From Daucus carota subsp. sativus (taxonomy: Eukaryota > Streptophyta > Magnoliopsida > Apiales > Apiaceae), in contig NC_030382.2 of the NCBI RefSeq assembly GCF_001625215.2, positions 29,064,610 to 29,128,609 on the forward strand: DNA of 64,000 bases. The letters are read 5' to 3'. Position numbers and translations under genes: made by a program. Shown here piece by piece: positions 33,702 through 44,774 of this stretch. The notes beneath the pieces were generated by a model. That model searched no databases. It worked only from the letters and a program-made list of their open reading frames with translations, and was not told where the DNA came from. The stretch's first letter is position 1; the number at the start of each line of letters is the position of its first letter.

Positions 33702-34775
33702 ATGGATCAGAATGCCTCGTTTTGTCATGTCTTCTTGAGTTTCAGAGGGGAAACCCGCAACAAGTTCACATGCTTCTTGTACGAGGCACTGAAAGCCGAA
33801 GGATTTACAGCTTTCATGGACAGAACTGCCATACGTGTTGGAGATGAAGTAGATTCAACAATCAAAGAAGGGATCAGAAACTCTATGAGCGCCATAATTA
33901 TATTCTCCCAAAATTATGCCTATTCTACTTGGTGTCTTGATGAACTTGTTCTTATCCTTGAACGCAAAAAGAACTCGAGGTACTTTATTATACCAATTTT
34001 TTATGAGGTCGAAATTCGAGATATTAAACACCAGCTCGGAAATTATGGCCTTGCGCTTGAAAAGCATAGGGCTAGGCACAATGACAAGGTAGACAAGTGG
34101 AAAGAAGCTCTTGCAGAAGTTGGTAATATTCTTGGACAGCATGTAGAAGGGTAATTTTTCTTCCTATTCTTCACTGTAATTCTTGGTTTGGAGCGCAAAT
34201 ATGCACCTGAGTTTGGATGATAATATGTTTCTTTTATCACTTTCAGGCTGCAGAGCACCTTTATCCAAAACATTGTAAAATTGTTTCGAGAGAAATTGGC
34301 TGCCAAGTTCCCAGAATGCCGCCTTCCTACACTAGAAGGTCCAAGTTCACAAGGCAGTTCTTCATCGTCAATGTTGAGACCTAAGCCATCCAACGACAAG
34401 GTGATTCTTTACACAATTAGTGTTAATAATGGCCTAGGTGCAAATGGGTTGGTAAAGAAACTTCTGATGAGTGGGAATGTTGTGTTTGAGGAGAGGAATT
34501 GTTCAACAGAATCAGAGTATATGAGAGAGCTAGAAGAGCTGGTCGGTAATGACAGGGTAAGGTTCCCTATGGTGATTGTGAATGGGAAGGACTTGTGCGG
34601 AGAAGAAGAGGTGGAGGGTTTAGATGATTTCGAGAACAAGCAAAAGCTTATATCAGTACTGAATCATCTCTATGTTTCTGCAAAAACAATAGAAAACCTT
34701 CGTGACATGTTTAGTAGGAGTTTAACATTTCAAAGTAGTATTCAGGACCAGTGGATCAATCGGAGATACTCTTAG
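33702..34775 (+). CDS. TIR domain-glutaredoxin-like fusion protein, copy B
   Basis: Two exons, 33702-34150 and 34247-34775, with a 96-bp intron (gtaatt...tttcag, phase 2), giving 325 residues. Residues 5-150 form a plant TIR domain: HVFLSFRGETRNKF, the BB-loop region FMDRTAIRVGD, and STWCLDELVLILE, whose Glu81 matches the catalytic glutamate of TIR NADases. Residues 151-200 are a helix and a Ser-rich linker. Residues 201-291 resemble a glutaredoxin fold: KVILYTIS strand, VVFEERNCS, ELEELVG helix, FPMVIVNGKDLCGEEEV. No CxxC is present after the first strand, so redox activity is unlikely. There is no NB-ARC or LRR. TIR-only proteins make immune nucleotide signals; that role is inferred. The protein differs from copy D only at residue 111 (Gln versus His). 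No membrane segment or signal peptide is seen, so it is probably cytosolic. Confidence 0.85.
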
Positions 34776-35428
34776 TGGTTGTGCTACTTCTTTTCCTGTT
34801 TCTTTACCATGTTTCTTTTAATATAAATGTAACTAGCTCTCATTCTTTGACTCTTCATCTTATTTAGTTTTGTGTATGTCGATTAGGCTTCTGTCCTTTT
34901 AGGACTTGCTAGGCGAGCCTAACTCCGGCTCATCTGATAGTTTTTGGTTTTAGTTTGGTGCTCATCTGATAGTTTTTTCTTCAAAATTGCTTGGTGTATT
35001 TAAGTATCATGTAATAGAAGCAACAGCTGATATAAGCTGTCATATCTATGAATCCACAGTAAGGGTACAATTCCTCTTTTAATTTGATCTCTATAACAAT
35101 GTATAATGCAAAACAAATTGTGCGCAAAATTCAACTTTATTCCAAAGAATTGTATTGATTTGTATTATGACTTTGTGCGAGGCCTATATAGTTGACTTCC
35201 CTCGTCAACTTCTTTGGAAGGTAACTAACTTTTTCTTTTGCTAAGCAACTACTTGGAAGGTACCTAATTTCACTTCCAAGTTCCTATCATTTTATATTAA
35301 TCTGCCAATTTTGTGTTAGAAATACATCTTCTCAATAATGTCTAAAGTATAGATTAACCAACAATGTTTTGATTAGTTGCAAGTTTCTATCCCTCATACT
35401 AATTTAATTCATAATAAGCTAATTCACC
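34776..35428. repeat. Spacer between TIR-GRX copies B and C
   Basis: It starts with the shared 3' flank, including one 'ggacttgctaggcgagcctaac' motif (about 34902). A unique stretch follows (34925-35110). Then comes the proximal upstream flank of copy C (35110-35428), with the same TATA-like cctatatag. The distal upstream flank seen in B and D is absent, so C has a shortened 5' region. Confidence 0.65.
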
Positions 35429-36195
35429 ATGGCTCAGAATGCCTCGTTTTGTCATGTCTTCTTGAGTTTCAGAGGGGAAACCCGCAACAAGTTCACATGC
35501 TTCTTGTACGAGGCACTGAAAGCCGAAGGATTTACAGCTTTCATGGACAGAACTGCCATACGTGTTGGAGATGAAGTAGATTCAACAATCAAAAAAGGGA
35601 TCAGAAACTCTATGAGCGCCATAATTATATTCTCCCCAAATTATGCCTATTCTACTTGGTGTCTTGATGAACTTGTTCTTATCCTTGAACGCAAAAAGAA
35701 CTCGAGGTACTTTATTATACCAATTTTTTATGAGGTCGAAATTCGAGATATTATAAACTCCAGCTCGGGAATTATGGCCTTGCGCTTGAAAAGCATAAGG
35801 CTAGGTACAATGACAAGGTAGACAAGTGGAAAGAAGCTCTTGCAGAAGTTGGTAATATTCTTGGAGAGCATGTAGAAGGGTAATTTTTCTACCTTTTCCT
35901 CACTGTAATTCTTGGTTTGGTTTCATCACTTTCAGGCTGCAGAGCACCTTTATCCAAAACATTGTAAAATTGTTTCGAGAGAAATTGGCTGCCAAGTTCC
36001 CAGAATGCCACCTTCCTACACTAGAAGGTCCTAGTTCACTAGGCAGTTCTTCATCGTCAATGTTGAGACCTAAGCCATCCAACGACAAGGTGATTCTTTA
36101 CACAATTAGTGTTAATAATGGCCTAGGTGCAAATGGGTTGGTAAAGAAACTTCTGATGAATGGGAATGTTGTATTTGAGGAGAGAAACTTCTTTC
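35429..36195 (+). pseudogene. TIR-glutaredoxin-like gene, copy C, broken
   Basis: The start codon and the first 108 or so codons match B (MAQNASFCHVFLSFRGE). A net 2-bp insertion at about 35750 ('gatattataaactcc' versus 'gatattaaacacc') shifts the frame, giving DIINSSSGIMAL and an early stop. The intron is shortened to 56 bp (35880-35935). Exon 2 ends abruptly after FEERN at about 36190, where roughly 260 bp, including the FPMVIVNG segment, are deleted and the 3' flank follows. A truncated TIR protein of 130 residues containing the WCLDEL glutamate could still be translated from it. Confidence 0.9.
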
Positions 36196-37642
36196 TTGTT
36201 TCTTTACCATGTTTTTTTTTTTTTTGGCTAAATTACCATGTTTCTTTTAATATAAATGTAACTAGCTCTCATTCTTTGACTCTTCATCTTATTTAGTTTT
36301 GTGTATGTCGTTAGGCTTCTGTCCTTTTCGGACTTGCTAGGCGAGCCTAACTCCGGCTATGATACTACTCACATAAGCTGTATAGCTCCATCAGGTGTAG
36401 GTGTTGGGCTTCCTAGGCGAGCCTAACTTCCTAACTCTGGCTCTGCCTTTGATACTACCTGAAGGGCTTGCTAGGCGACCCTAACACGACAATAGTGACA
36501 ATATTATCTGTTTTGGGCTGCTTATATTCTCGCTTTCTGCCATTTTCACTGCCGATGCGGGACAATTCCTAACAATAAGAATATCCCCTCCTGCAGATGG
36601 GCTAAACTAAGAATATTATCAATCTCCTCAGATCATGTTTATGCCTGAAAAGAAAGAACTTAAAAATTCTTTTCTGCTAGTGAATTGTATTATTAATTCA
36701 ATGTTATTAGTCCCCACATAATATTTCGTGCCTCTCTTGAAACATATAATTTCCAGGCATCCCTATCAACCTTCTGATCTTGTCTCTTGCAATCTTTTCA
36801 CTGCTCTGCCTATCCCTCCTTTAGTAATTCAGACTTCTGTTCTGTCTCCTTACTTGGCTCGAATCCATTTATTATAAATATTCACCAAACATATGGCACC
36901 ACAATTTATTCGTTATACCATATTTGTGTTTGAAAATGTGGGTAACAAAGCCGCACATTGACAAGTCATTTTGAGCATAAAATTGAGTGAGTCGTGATAG
37001 CATGTTCATAACGAGTCAGGTTTGGATTGTGTTTTCAATTGAGCTCGCAGATACATACTTAACTGTGAACAAAAAGAGAGGAATATCAAGATGTTTGAAG
37101 AGATAAATTCATTGGTCACTGAATTGTCATAATACAGAGAAAAAAATTATCTACATATCTTTATGTACATTAAGAGCAAAGATATAAACAGTTAATGTTA
37201 GTAGTTTTGACACTAATCCACAGCTTCATAACACCTCCTTTGTCCATGCCGACCCATCATGCAAACTTCGTGCTATGGTCCTAAAACTAACCAAAGCAGC
37301 AACTGATCCTCGAGCAGCTACCCATAACAGTTCCTACGGTCCATTCATTCCTGGAGAAATGTTTAACATATTAAATTACCTGTACACAAGTTTAATCGCA
37401 GAACCAAACTCCATTGGGCATTAGGCTTCTCAATTTTAGGCAACGAGTATGAGCTGCAATTAACAGAAATGTTTAACATATTAAAGTTGTTGAAGAAGTT
37501 CATGGCAATGACATATATACAGTTCTAGTACAGCATTCTTATATTCTAGGTAACTTCCATATACGCTCATGCTGGTTACACTGACATATCACTTTGGTTA
37601 AAGTGTTCCATGTCTCTTTTCATTTGGCCCCTTCCACAAATC
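36196..37642. repeat. 3' flank of copy C
   Basis: Co-linear with 21242-22700 of copy A, including three 'ggcttgctaggcgagcc' type motifs (36330-36485). No gene. Confidence 0.7.
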
Positions 37643-37795
37643 ATGCAGCGCCAGGATGAATTGATTGACAATGAAGATGAGTACGATGAACTCTATGGTG
37701 ATCTTAATATTGGAGAGGGTTTTCTTCAGCCTCGGCCGTCTGAGGCGCCTGGTCCAAATGTTAGCAGGATGGACACGCTACAAGAAAACAGCTAA
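37643..37795 (+). pseudogene. Acidic exon, possibly CPSF6/CFIm68-like first exon, copy 3
   Basis: Best-preserved copy: ATG, QRQDELIDNEDEYDELYGDL, NIGEGFLQPRPSEAPGPNV, SRMDTLQENS, stop (50 residues). The acidic 'DEYDELY' plus 'GEGFLQ' arrangement resembles the N-terminal region of plant CPSF6/CFIm68-like RNA-binding proteins. The RRM that should follow is absent. It could be expressed as a tiny ORF but is more likely a stranded exon. Confidence 0.4.
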
Positions 37796-38130
37796 TAGAC
37801 ATCAGATTCCAGCCAACGTCTTTCTTTTTTTTCGGCCGATGTTGATGTCGGTGATGTCTATACTAGACATCAGTCGGTAACCGATGTTTAAACCTAACTT
37901 ACACATCATTTTTTACTGATATTCAGATGTCTATGCCACCATTTCTTACAAAATATATTACTTATAACTAAGTTAATACTAATATTACTTGCAATTTAAG
38001 GCATAGAACATGTAATTACACTAACTAATCAAAGGCTTAAACATCAGGTTTTACACAAGAAAGTGATTTGTATTTTGTTTTAAACATCACCTTGTACTGA
38101 TGTCTATATCTTCATATAGCAAAGAATTTA
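37796..38130. mobile_element. CACTA-like subterminal repeats
   Basis: Clustered direct and inverted copies of 'agacatcag', 'gatgtcta' and 'ccgatgtt' resemble subterminal repeat arrays of CACTA transposons. No terminal CACTA motif was located, so this is probably a remnant. Confidence 0.35.
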
Positions 38131-38480
38131 AATAAACATTCTAATTAAATTTTACTTAAATAAAATTGTTTGTTTGATCTAACTTCGCAATTATATACCA
38201 AGATCTAACTTAATTTGAAATGAGTGCAAAAATGAGATTTATCAAAGTGTAACTTAATTCGAAATGAGGGGTGCAGACGAGACCAAAAATTTGTAGGTGA
38301 TCCACTTATACGTTCAAATGAAGCTAAATGATCTAATTAGTGTTATCTTTATACATATACATGGTTGAGCGTTACGTACCATTGACTTTGATATTACTTT
38401 TTCTTGGCCAACGCACTTTTTCTTGGCCAACTCATTCTGAATGTTTACCTGAACTTCGTAACCCTTACATTAAATTAGAT

Positions 38481-38606
38481 GCATAACTTCTTTAACCATT
38501 TCTAGTTTTGTAAAAAAAAATCACATCCTGGTTGACTATGTAATGCATAACTTCTTTAACCATTTCTAGTTTTGTAAAAAAAATCACATCCTGGTTGACT
38601 ATGTAA
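38481..38606. repeat. 64-bp tandem duplication
   Basis: Units start 'gcataacttctttaacc' at 38481 and 38545 and contain 'cacatcctggttgactatg'. Confidence 0.9.
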
Positions 38607-38789
38607 AAGATATTTGCAGATCACTTTTATGTGAAACAAGAAAGTATTACAAAGTGAGGGTCTGCCAGTGTAATATTTATTTGTAGTTTATTACAATATA
38701 TTTTAATGAAAACATGTGGTTTAAAAATGAAACGGTGAAATAAAAAAATTGACAAAACATTAATGCTTAAATAAAAATATATATTTTTT

Positions 38790-39917
38790 TACCAATTAAA
38801 AACATAATTATTGCCGATATAAATTTATTAATTAAAATTTTTATGATAAAATTTGTAAAAAGATAATTTACTAAATTTGAAATGAATAAATAGTACAAAA
38901 CATTAGCTACCGTAAAACATATTACCGTACATGTCTCAAGGATGCGGATTTCAAGTCGCACTCGAGCATTTTCTTCATTATTTCGGATAATTCTTCCCAC
39001 AAATACAGAAATAAGATGAACATCACATTATTTTTGCAATATAAAATTTTATGAACTAATTTAAAAATACAAAGATACATAAAATATATGATTCTAAGAA
39101 ACAAATTATATTAACATATTAAAGATAATTAAAGTGTGTCACACTGGGCTTTCATGTAATTACATTCATCATGATCAATTTATACTTTATCGAAAACTTC
39201 ATATCTTAGATCAGAGCTCAATGATCGGAACTCGATCAAAAATCAATTAAATCCAACATTCAATTAAATCCAAATATGTACAAACAATAATAAATCCAAA
39301 ATAAGGCGTAAATATATGACAATGGCTTACCGATTATGCATGAAATGGACACAAATCATTGTACATATGATATATCGAAAAATATCATAACAATGATAGA
39401 TTTTTGTGGATGGTGGTGATATAATTTTTACACTAAAAAGATGATAAGTTAAAGAAGAGAAGCGGGTGCAAAAGGTAAATTAGGAAGGATAGGCTGATGT
39501 GGAAGGTAAGGTAGAGTTTCAAGCGGAGATAACAAGGAGAGGAAAGGATGATTGTATCAAACTAAGAATGTAGGATAGGGTTTTATTCTAATGAGATGTT
39601 ATACCCAAAATTCTCATGGGCCCGGGCAGACCCACAATTGAAGGACCATCAAGATGGGCTCATTTAGTGGATATCACAAGTCACTTCGGTCCACACAGTT
39701 AAGTTGGACCGCCCTACATAGCATTAAAGGGCTTGCTAATAAGAGAAATTACCTAGTCTTCCCAAGGAGGTGGCTGCTAGAAATGATGTGGCCTCTAGGG
39801 GTCGCTAGCCATTGGGCTTGCTAACCTAGGCCTTGTTGAGGGCATTCCATACTTGGGCTCGTTGGATGGCCTCGCTTCCTCACTTCAAGATGACCCTGGC
39901 CGGAGAAGTATGCTTTA
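38790..39917. repeat. Dispersed repeat R, copy R3 (short form)
   Basis: Parallels R1 (22862-23985) closely, including the junction to the Tourist-like MITE. R1 and R3 therefore descend from a common cluster unit. Confidence 0.7.
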
Positions 39918-40096
39918 GAGCATGTTTGTCCCGGTTTAAAGCCGGGACCTATAAATCACTTTTATTTCTATTATTTATTTTTGATAACGAATAAGTCCTT
40001 AATAAGTCAAAATTACTCAAACAGATATTTTAAGCTCCCATGCTTTTCTCATAAGTCATGTTAAGTCATAAGTCATGTTAAGTAATAAGTCATAAA
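39918..40096. mobile_element. Tourist-like MITE, internally deleted
   Basis: Starts gagcatgtttgtcccgg like 23986 with TTA on its left. The middle and the right terminus are missing, and it joins the inverted fragment at 40097. Confidence 0.6.
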
Positions 40097-40757
40097 AGTG
40101 CTCTGTTGCCTACCGAAAAACCAAACACATTATCATCCAACAATCATAAATCGAATAATATGTCTTGACACATGTTGACAAGTATAGCATTTCTGAACTA
40201 ATTATAGAAAGAAACTAATTGAGAAAAGCATGAAATGTTGAATAATTGAGAAAAATAGGAGAATTTACCCCTCTACAAACTTCGAGCCTGTTTGTCCTCG
40301 CTTTAAACTGGGACTAAAAATTGTATTCAACTTTAAGCTGAACAATGTCTGTCAGTGTAATAATAAGTCAGAAGTCTGCTTAAAGTCAGAAATAAGCCAC
40401 AAGCTGGCCTAAACCCAGAAGTTAGTTTGAGGTACTTTTTTCTGTAGTGACTTATATTTTTTTAAATTGTTTTGGATAAAAATTTCTCTAAGTCATAAGT
40501 TACCCTTAAATCAATTTTATTTTTGTTTATATATTTTTATTAACTTTTAAATCATTATTAAAAAGTCAAAATTACCCAAACAGACATTTTAAACTCCCAG
40601 CTTATCACATAAGTCACGTTAATTCATAAGACACGTAAAATTATAAATCATAAGCTCAGCCAAACGGGCTCTTCTACAAGGGATTCTCTTCACTTCTCCA
40701 TCTTGTCCTTGTGCCTCGCTTTATTCTTTTCTAGTGTGAGTAATTTCCTAGCTTTTT
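40097..40757 (-). pseudogene. Inverted fragment of TIR-GRX copy E with nested MITE
   Basis: Reverse complement of 24363-25007. It contains the first 13 bases of exon 2 (agtgctctgttgc at 40097-40109), the intron, the same MITE (40284-40671, TTC flanks) and the end of the TIR exon (40672-40757). The shared MITE shows that the inversion and duplication happened after the MITE insertion. Confidence 0.85.
40284..40671. mobile_element. Tourist-like MITE, inverted copy
   Basis: Ends gagcctgtttgtcc and ccaaacgggctc, with TTC on both flanks. It corresponds to the 24449-24820 insertion in opposite orientation. Confidence 0.7.
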
Positions 40758-42150
40758 GTATAATTATAAGAGCCGTGTTAAATCATATTTTTCGACATTA
40801 ATTATTAAAACAATCTATACCTTATTGCAGCTTTGTTAAAAAATAAAATACCGGCTCCCCTACACAAAACATCCCACATACATAACGAAATAATAAGTTA
40901 ATTTCTGCATTTTCTATTTTCTCATTTCTCTCTCGACTGTTTCTATCCCGACATCATCTCTCTCCATAACCATGCATATCCCTTTCACCCTCCCTCTTTA
41001 ACCCTCTCTCTTCCACCCAACCTCCCTCACAATCTTACATTACTTCAGGTCCGTCCTGTTTATAGCTCAATTCAATTGGTAGTTTCAAGAACTATCCTTT
41101 ATTGGAGTCCCAATTTAGACCTGAATTGAAAAATCACAACTTTGTGACCTAGCTTTGACCCGGCTGAATTTTTAACCCGATTGGTTTGATTGGATTTTAG
41201 GGTTTGAATAGATGAATTGGATTTTGGGGTTTCATAACACATCTTCTTTTCTCGGTTTTATGTAAGTCTATATTCTCAGTTTCCTCAATTGCATCTTATA
41301 ATTTTACATTTATTATCTTAATTCATTGTCCAAGGTCATGTTCTACTCATTTTTTGGTGGATGAGAACATGTGACTTTAGGGTCTTTTTTAGAATGTATG
41401 CAAAACTAAATTTAATTTTATCATATTTTTTTTTTCGTAATTCGGTTTCCTTTGCCGCTAAGCGTGCATTAAAGAGAAACATAATGCGTTTGAGTGAAAT
41501 AAAACATATTTTAATTTTTATTTAGGAAACACTCGAGGTCATTCTAATTGCCAGCCTTTTATTTTGTAACAATCGTGTGTCATATATATATATTTCTTTA
41601 TATCCAACACTCACATACTCGGGAAATTTCTAGATAATTCTACATCCTTCCATACCACTCTATAAAAAAAACCAATCTTATATTCTTCACCTTCATTTCA
41701 TACCATCATCTCTCTTATTTTTATGGTCCCATTCCATATATGTCTTATTTTTAACCAATCGTGTGATATGAATGATCTATACGTAATTTTCAACCACATA
41801 TTAAATTGGTAAGTGATGGCCTAAATAAGTTTTTTAAGCATTCTTATATACATACATACACCATGGATATCTATTTCATGAAGTGATTATACATAAATTC
41901 TTAAATTTCATCATCTTCAAAATTTTAAATTATATTTAAAATTGAACCAAAATCAAAAATAGATATAGAACATTGATTTCATTGGTATTATCTTATTTTA
42001 CAGAAGATTTTTTTTTATTCAAATGGAGAGTATGTGGTTCTTCGATACCGTAAACAATGAAGAAAATGCTCCAAGAACAATCAAGATCAGCCCTTGCAGT
42101 TTGAAGGTGAAATTTTTATAGGTATGTTCTTGCTTCGATTAAAAAGCTGA
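40758..42150. other. AT-rich stretch, nothing identified
   Basis: No supported gene. There are pyrimidine-rich stretches around 40920-41030 and no clear exon. Confidence 0.45.
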
Positions 42151-42365
42151 CGCTTAAAGTCTACTATATCACGGCTAAACTGCGAGGCAAAAGACTTGTT
42201 AACCGACGCTAAAGGATTGGCCTATACCGTCAGGTTGCAAAAGAACGACGCTAAAGGGTTGACTTATGGCATTAGGTTTGTAGAATGCCTTTGCCTACAG
42301 TCCACTTTAAAATAAAAGTTATACCTTTTAGTGTCGGTTATATTTTACAAAATGCCGACGCTAAA
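42145..42365. mobile_element. CACTA-like subterminal repeats next to JmjC fragment
   Basis: Four copies of a 'gacgctaaa(g)' motif ('gctgacgctt', 'accgacgctaaagg', 'aacgacgctaaagg', 'gccgacgctaaaag') with an inverted 'tagtgtcggtt'. Such arrays flank the ends of CACTA elements. Location directly before a gene fragment suggests capture. Confidence 0.4.
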
Positions 42366-42448
42366 AGTTTTTTTTATTTTATATGTATGTATGTATGTAG
42401 CGATGCATATTTTGCAGATTATAAAATTTAGCGATGCATATTTTGCAG

Positions 42449-42828
42449 ATTATCCCAAGTTTTTGGCTGAAACAAAATTAGTGGCTGATGAACTGGGGGA
42501 AGATCATATTTGGAGTGAAATATTCTTCAGGGAAGCCACGGAACAAGATAAGGAGAGAATCAAGTCAGCTCTAGATAGTGAAGGGTCCTTTCCTGGGAAC
42601 GCTGACTGGGCTGCAAAGCTGGGGGCAAATCTTTCTTGCAGTGCCAACCTAAGTCAATATACTTCAGCTGATGTAACGCCTAGAAAATCATCAAGAAGTC
42701 ACACAATTTGTTTATCCTCTGAGAGAACCAAAGCCACGTTGAAGAGGAAGAGACTTGCTGATATTGAGCCTACATCAAGGGGCAAGTCTCCTGTAGCTGA
42801 AGAATCTGTGAAGGCACCGAAAGATTAA
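42449..42828 (+). pseudogene. REF6/ELF6-like histone demethylase, later exon fragment
   Basis: After a ttttgcag acceptor the frame reads YPKFLAETKLVADELGEDHI, WSEIFFREATEQDKERI, SALDSEGSFPGNADWAAKLG and ANLSCSANLS. This matches the region after the JmjC domain of plant KDM4-type demethylases such as REF6 ('IFFREAT...IPGNGDWAVKLGINL-YSANLS'). The tail is Lys/Arg-rich and ends with a stop at 42828. A 23-bp direct repeat duplicates the acceptor (about 42400-42422 and 42430-42452). C2H2 zinc fingers are absent. It lies upstream of the N-terminal fragment of the same family at 45726-46551, so the order is scrambled. Confidence 0.8.
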
Positions 42829-43489
42829 CGTATCATTGTATACAAAAGGACTTACAAGAATAAGCACAAGGTAAAGGCAGTCCAGGAGGAGACTCCGATC
42901 TGCCTGAACAGACTAGGGACCATGGCACTGAAAAGTCGGAAGGTGGACCGAGGACTATACTCAGGTCAAGAACTGCAAAACACCCTCCAAAGAAGGCTAC
43001 TCGGTGAAAAGACGAGCTCGTTTCTAGTTTAACATGTCCTTGGAAATTTCTTCACATGCATTGCCGTCGATTCAGGCAGCTTCATTAAGCCTTTTCAATT
43101 TCAGAATAGAATTTTCAGCCAAAAACGAATGCACATAATGTTGTCTTACATTTAGATGAACCAAACTACATGATAAAAATTTATGCAATTATAGTGCTCA
43201 TATCTTCTGTATATCAATTTTTGTTATCTTGTTTATATGCCATGGATTTTGATAGATGGTTAAGCAGGTTTGAAGTACACAATCACTGTAAATTATGCAA
43301 GGAACTGCAGGAGGAAAATGTATATGTATATCGTGTAAAAGTACAAAATTAAGAACAAAACATTTTTTTTGGAAAAATTAAATTTATTACCTATCCTGTC
43401 TTGGTACTTTATATATACATAAAATACGATAAATACACACATTAAAAATCCGCTTTATTACCAAAGCAAACTCCAGGCAGCAGTCTGTT
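42829..43489. other. Stretch after JmjC fragment
   Basis: 42829-43030 may still be captured exon sequence (a shifted frame is Lys/Arg-rich). The rest is AT-rich without a supported feature. Confidence 0.35.
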
Positions 43490-43970
43490 CTGGAGAGAGC
43501 TTTTTTAACTAAATTAAAGTGGGGTCTGAAATGTTTGGGGAGAATGGAGGGGATTAAAGAAAAACGAGAGCTTTCTACAGTTGGAGGTTCGTGTAGACAG
43601 ATCCAAATACTGACTACAGTGGCTCAAACACAATCAGACTGAGCCTATCTAGATGAAAGCCTATTCTTTGAACACACGAAGACCACGTCTTCCTAAGGTA
43701 GAACCGGACATTGGACTTCAACGCTCACACCCCTTGTTCTGAGTTTCCCCACCTCTGATCCCCTCGGCCATGACCAAAGGAGACGGGAATTATGGGAATA
43801 AAAGAGCTGGTAGAGCACAGAGCACTTGCAGTTACCATCTCACTCACTTTTGAACCTAGTTGCTTATTCTCACATCGGAAGTGAATCGAGAGGAACATTC
43901 ATCACATTCTTCTCTTTACAGGTCGATCCGATCACCCAATCAGGCAGAAAACTGGTTCGAACACATGTAT
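43490..43970. other. Island of higher GC, possible organelle or gene relic
   Basis: Composition is clearly less AT-rich than both sides, with unique-looking sequence ('ggtagaaccggacattgg', 'aggtcgatccgatcaccc'). No protein match could be recognised. Plant mitochondrial intergenic DNA is one possibility. Confidence 0.25.
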
Positions 43971-44718
43971 ATGTAATATTTTATAGTATGTAATCCACAT
44001 TATGTATAAAACACAACTCGATATTATGTAATTAATCTCATTGTACCGGAAGTATGTTATCTCAAATCTTTTCTCCACACATGTCAAAAGATTCCTTCTA
44101 CTTGTCAAGAAATTATTACCAAATCAAATTATGAAAAATTTCATCTATATACATACATTTATTCAATATTCTTCGATTTTAGTTAGATGATAAATTATGC
44201 TTCTCACATCACCAAAAAATAATATGTATTATTTAATACTCTTCAATATTAACATGCACATTTTTCTTCAAACACGCTCTACAAATCATTTTTTCCAATC
44301 ATATTCAATGATTTGTATTATGTTGAATCTAACACTTTGCAACAGGATTATATTTGAAATCTGAAGCACTACAAATTGATTGATTGTAAACCTAATATGT
44401 ATATGTAAAATTTGACGTCAATAAATACGAAAGTTGCAATCTTATTACAAGGGAAATCTATTATATCAATCTTTTCATGCATATATGTCTTTTTCAATTC
44501 CTTCTGTTTGCATATAACAATATTAACACCCTAAAGTCCCTAAAGTAAATTATGTAGAAGTATTTGTTTCATCTATTTGCAATTATTCATCCAATATTCT
44601 TTTATGATAAATTTTATTTTTGAAGTCTTACAAACACTATCTGATTTTCTGTCATATATTATGCAGTTTTGAGAAAACTTCAAGATCATATACTCTGCAA
44701 CTTTTCATTGGAGATGAT

Positions 44719-44774
<56 letters not shown>

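Noticed and set aside
33855..34399. Minus-strand open frames opposite the TIR-GRX exons (also 20447-20788, 34409-34639, 62972-63516 and 63526-63756)
   Set aside because: They are shadows of the plus-strand coding exons and carry no independent domain.
33702..34775. Classification as a TIR-NB-LRR resistance gene
   Set aside because: No P-loop, NB-ARC or LRR follows the TIR exon in any copy; the downstream exon is glutaredoxin-like.
42331..42448. N-terminal extension of the JmjC fragment ORF (MSVIFYKMPTLK...)
   Set aside because: It precedes a splice acceptor and translates intron and transposon-like sequence; the homology begins only at 42449.
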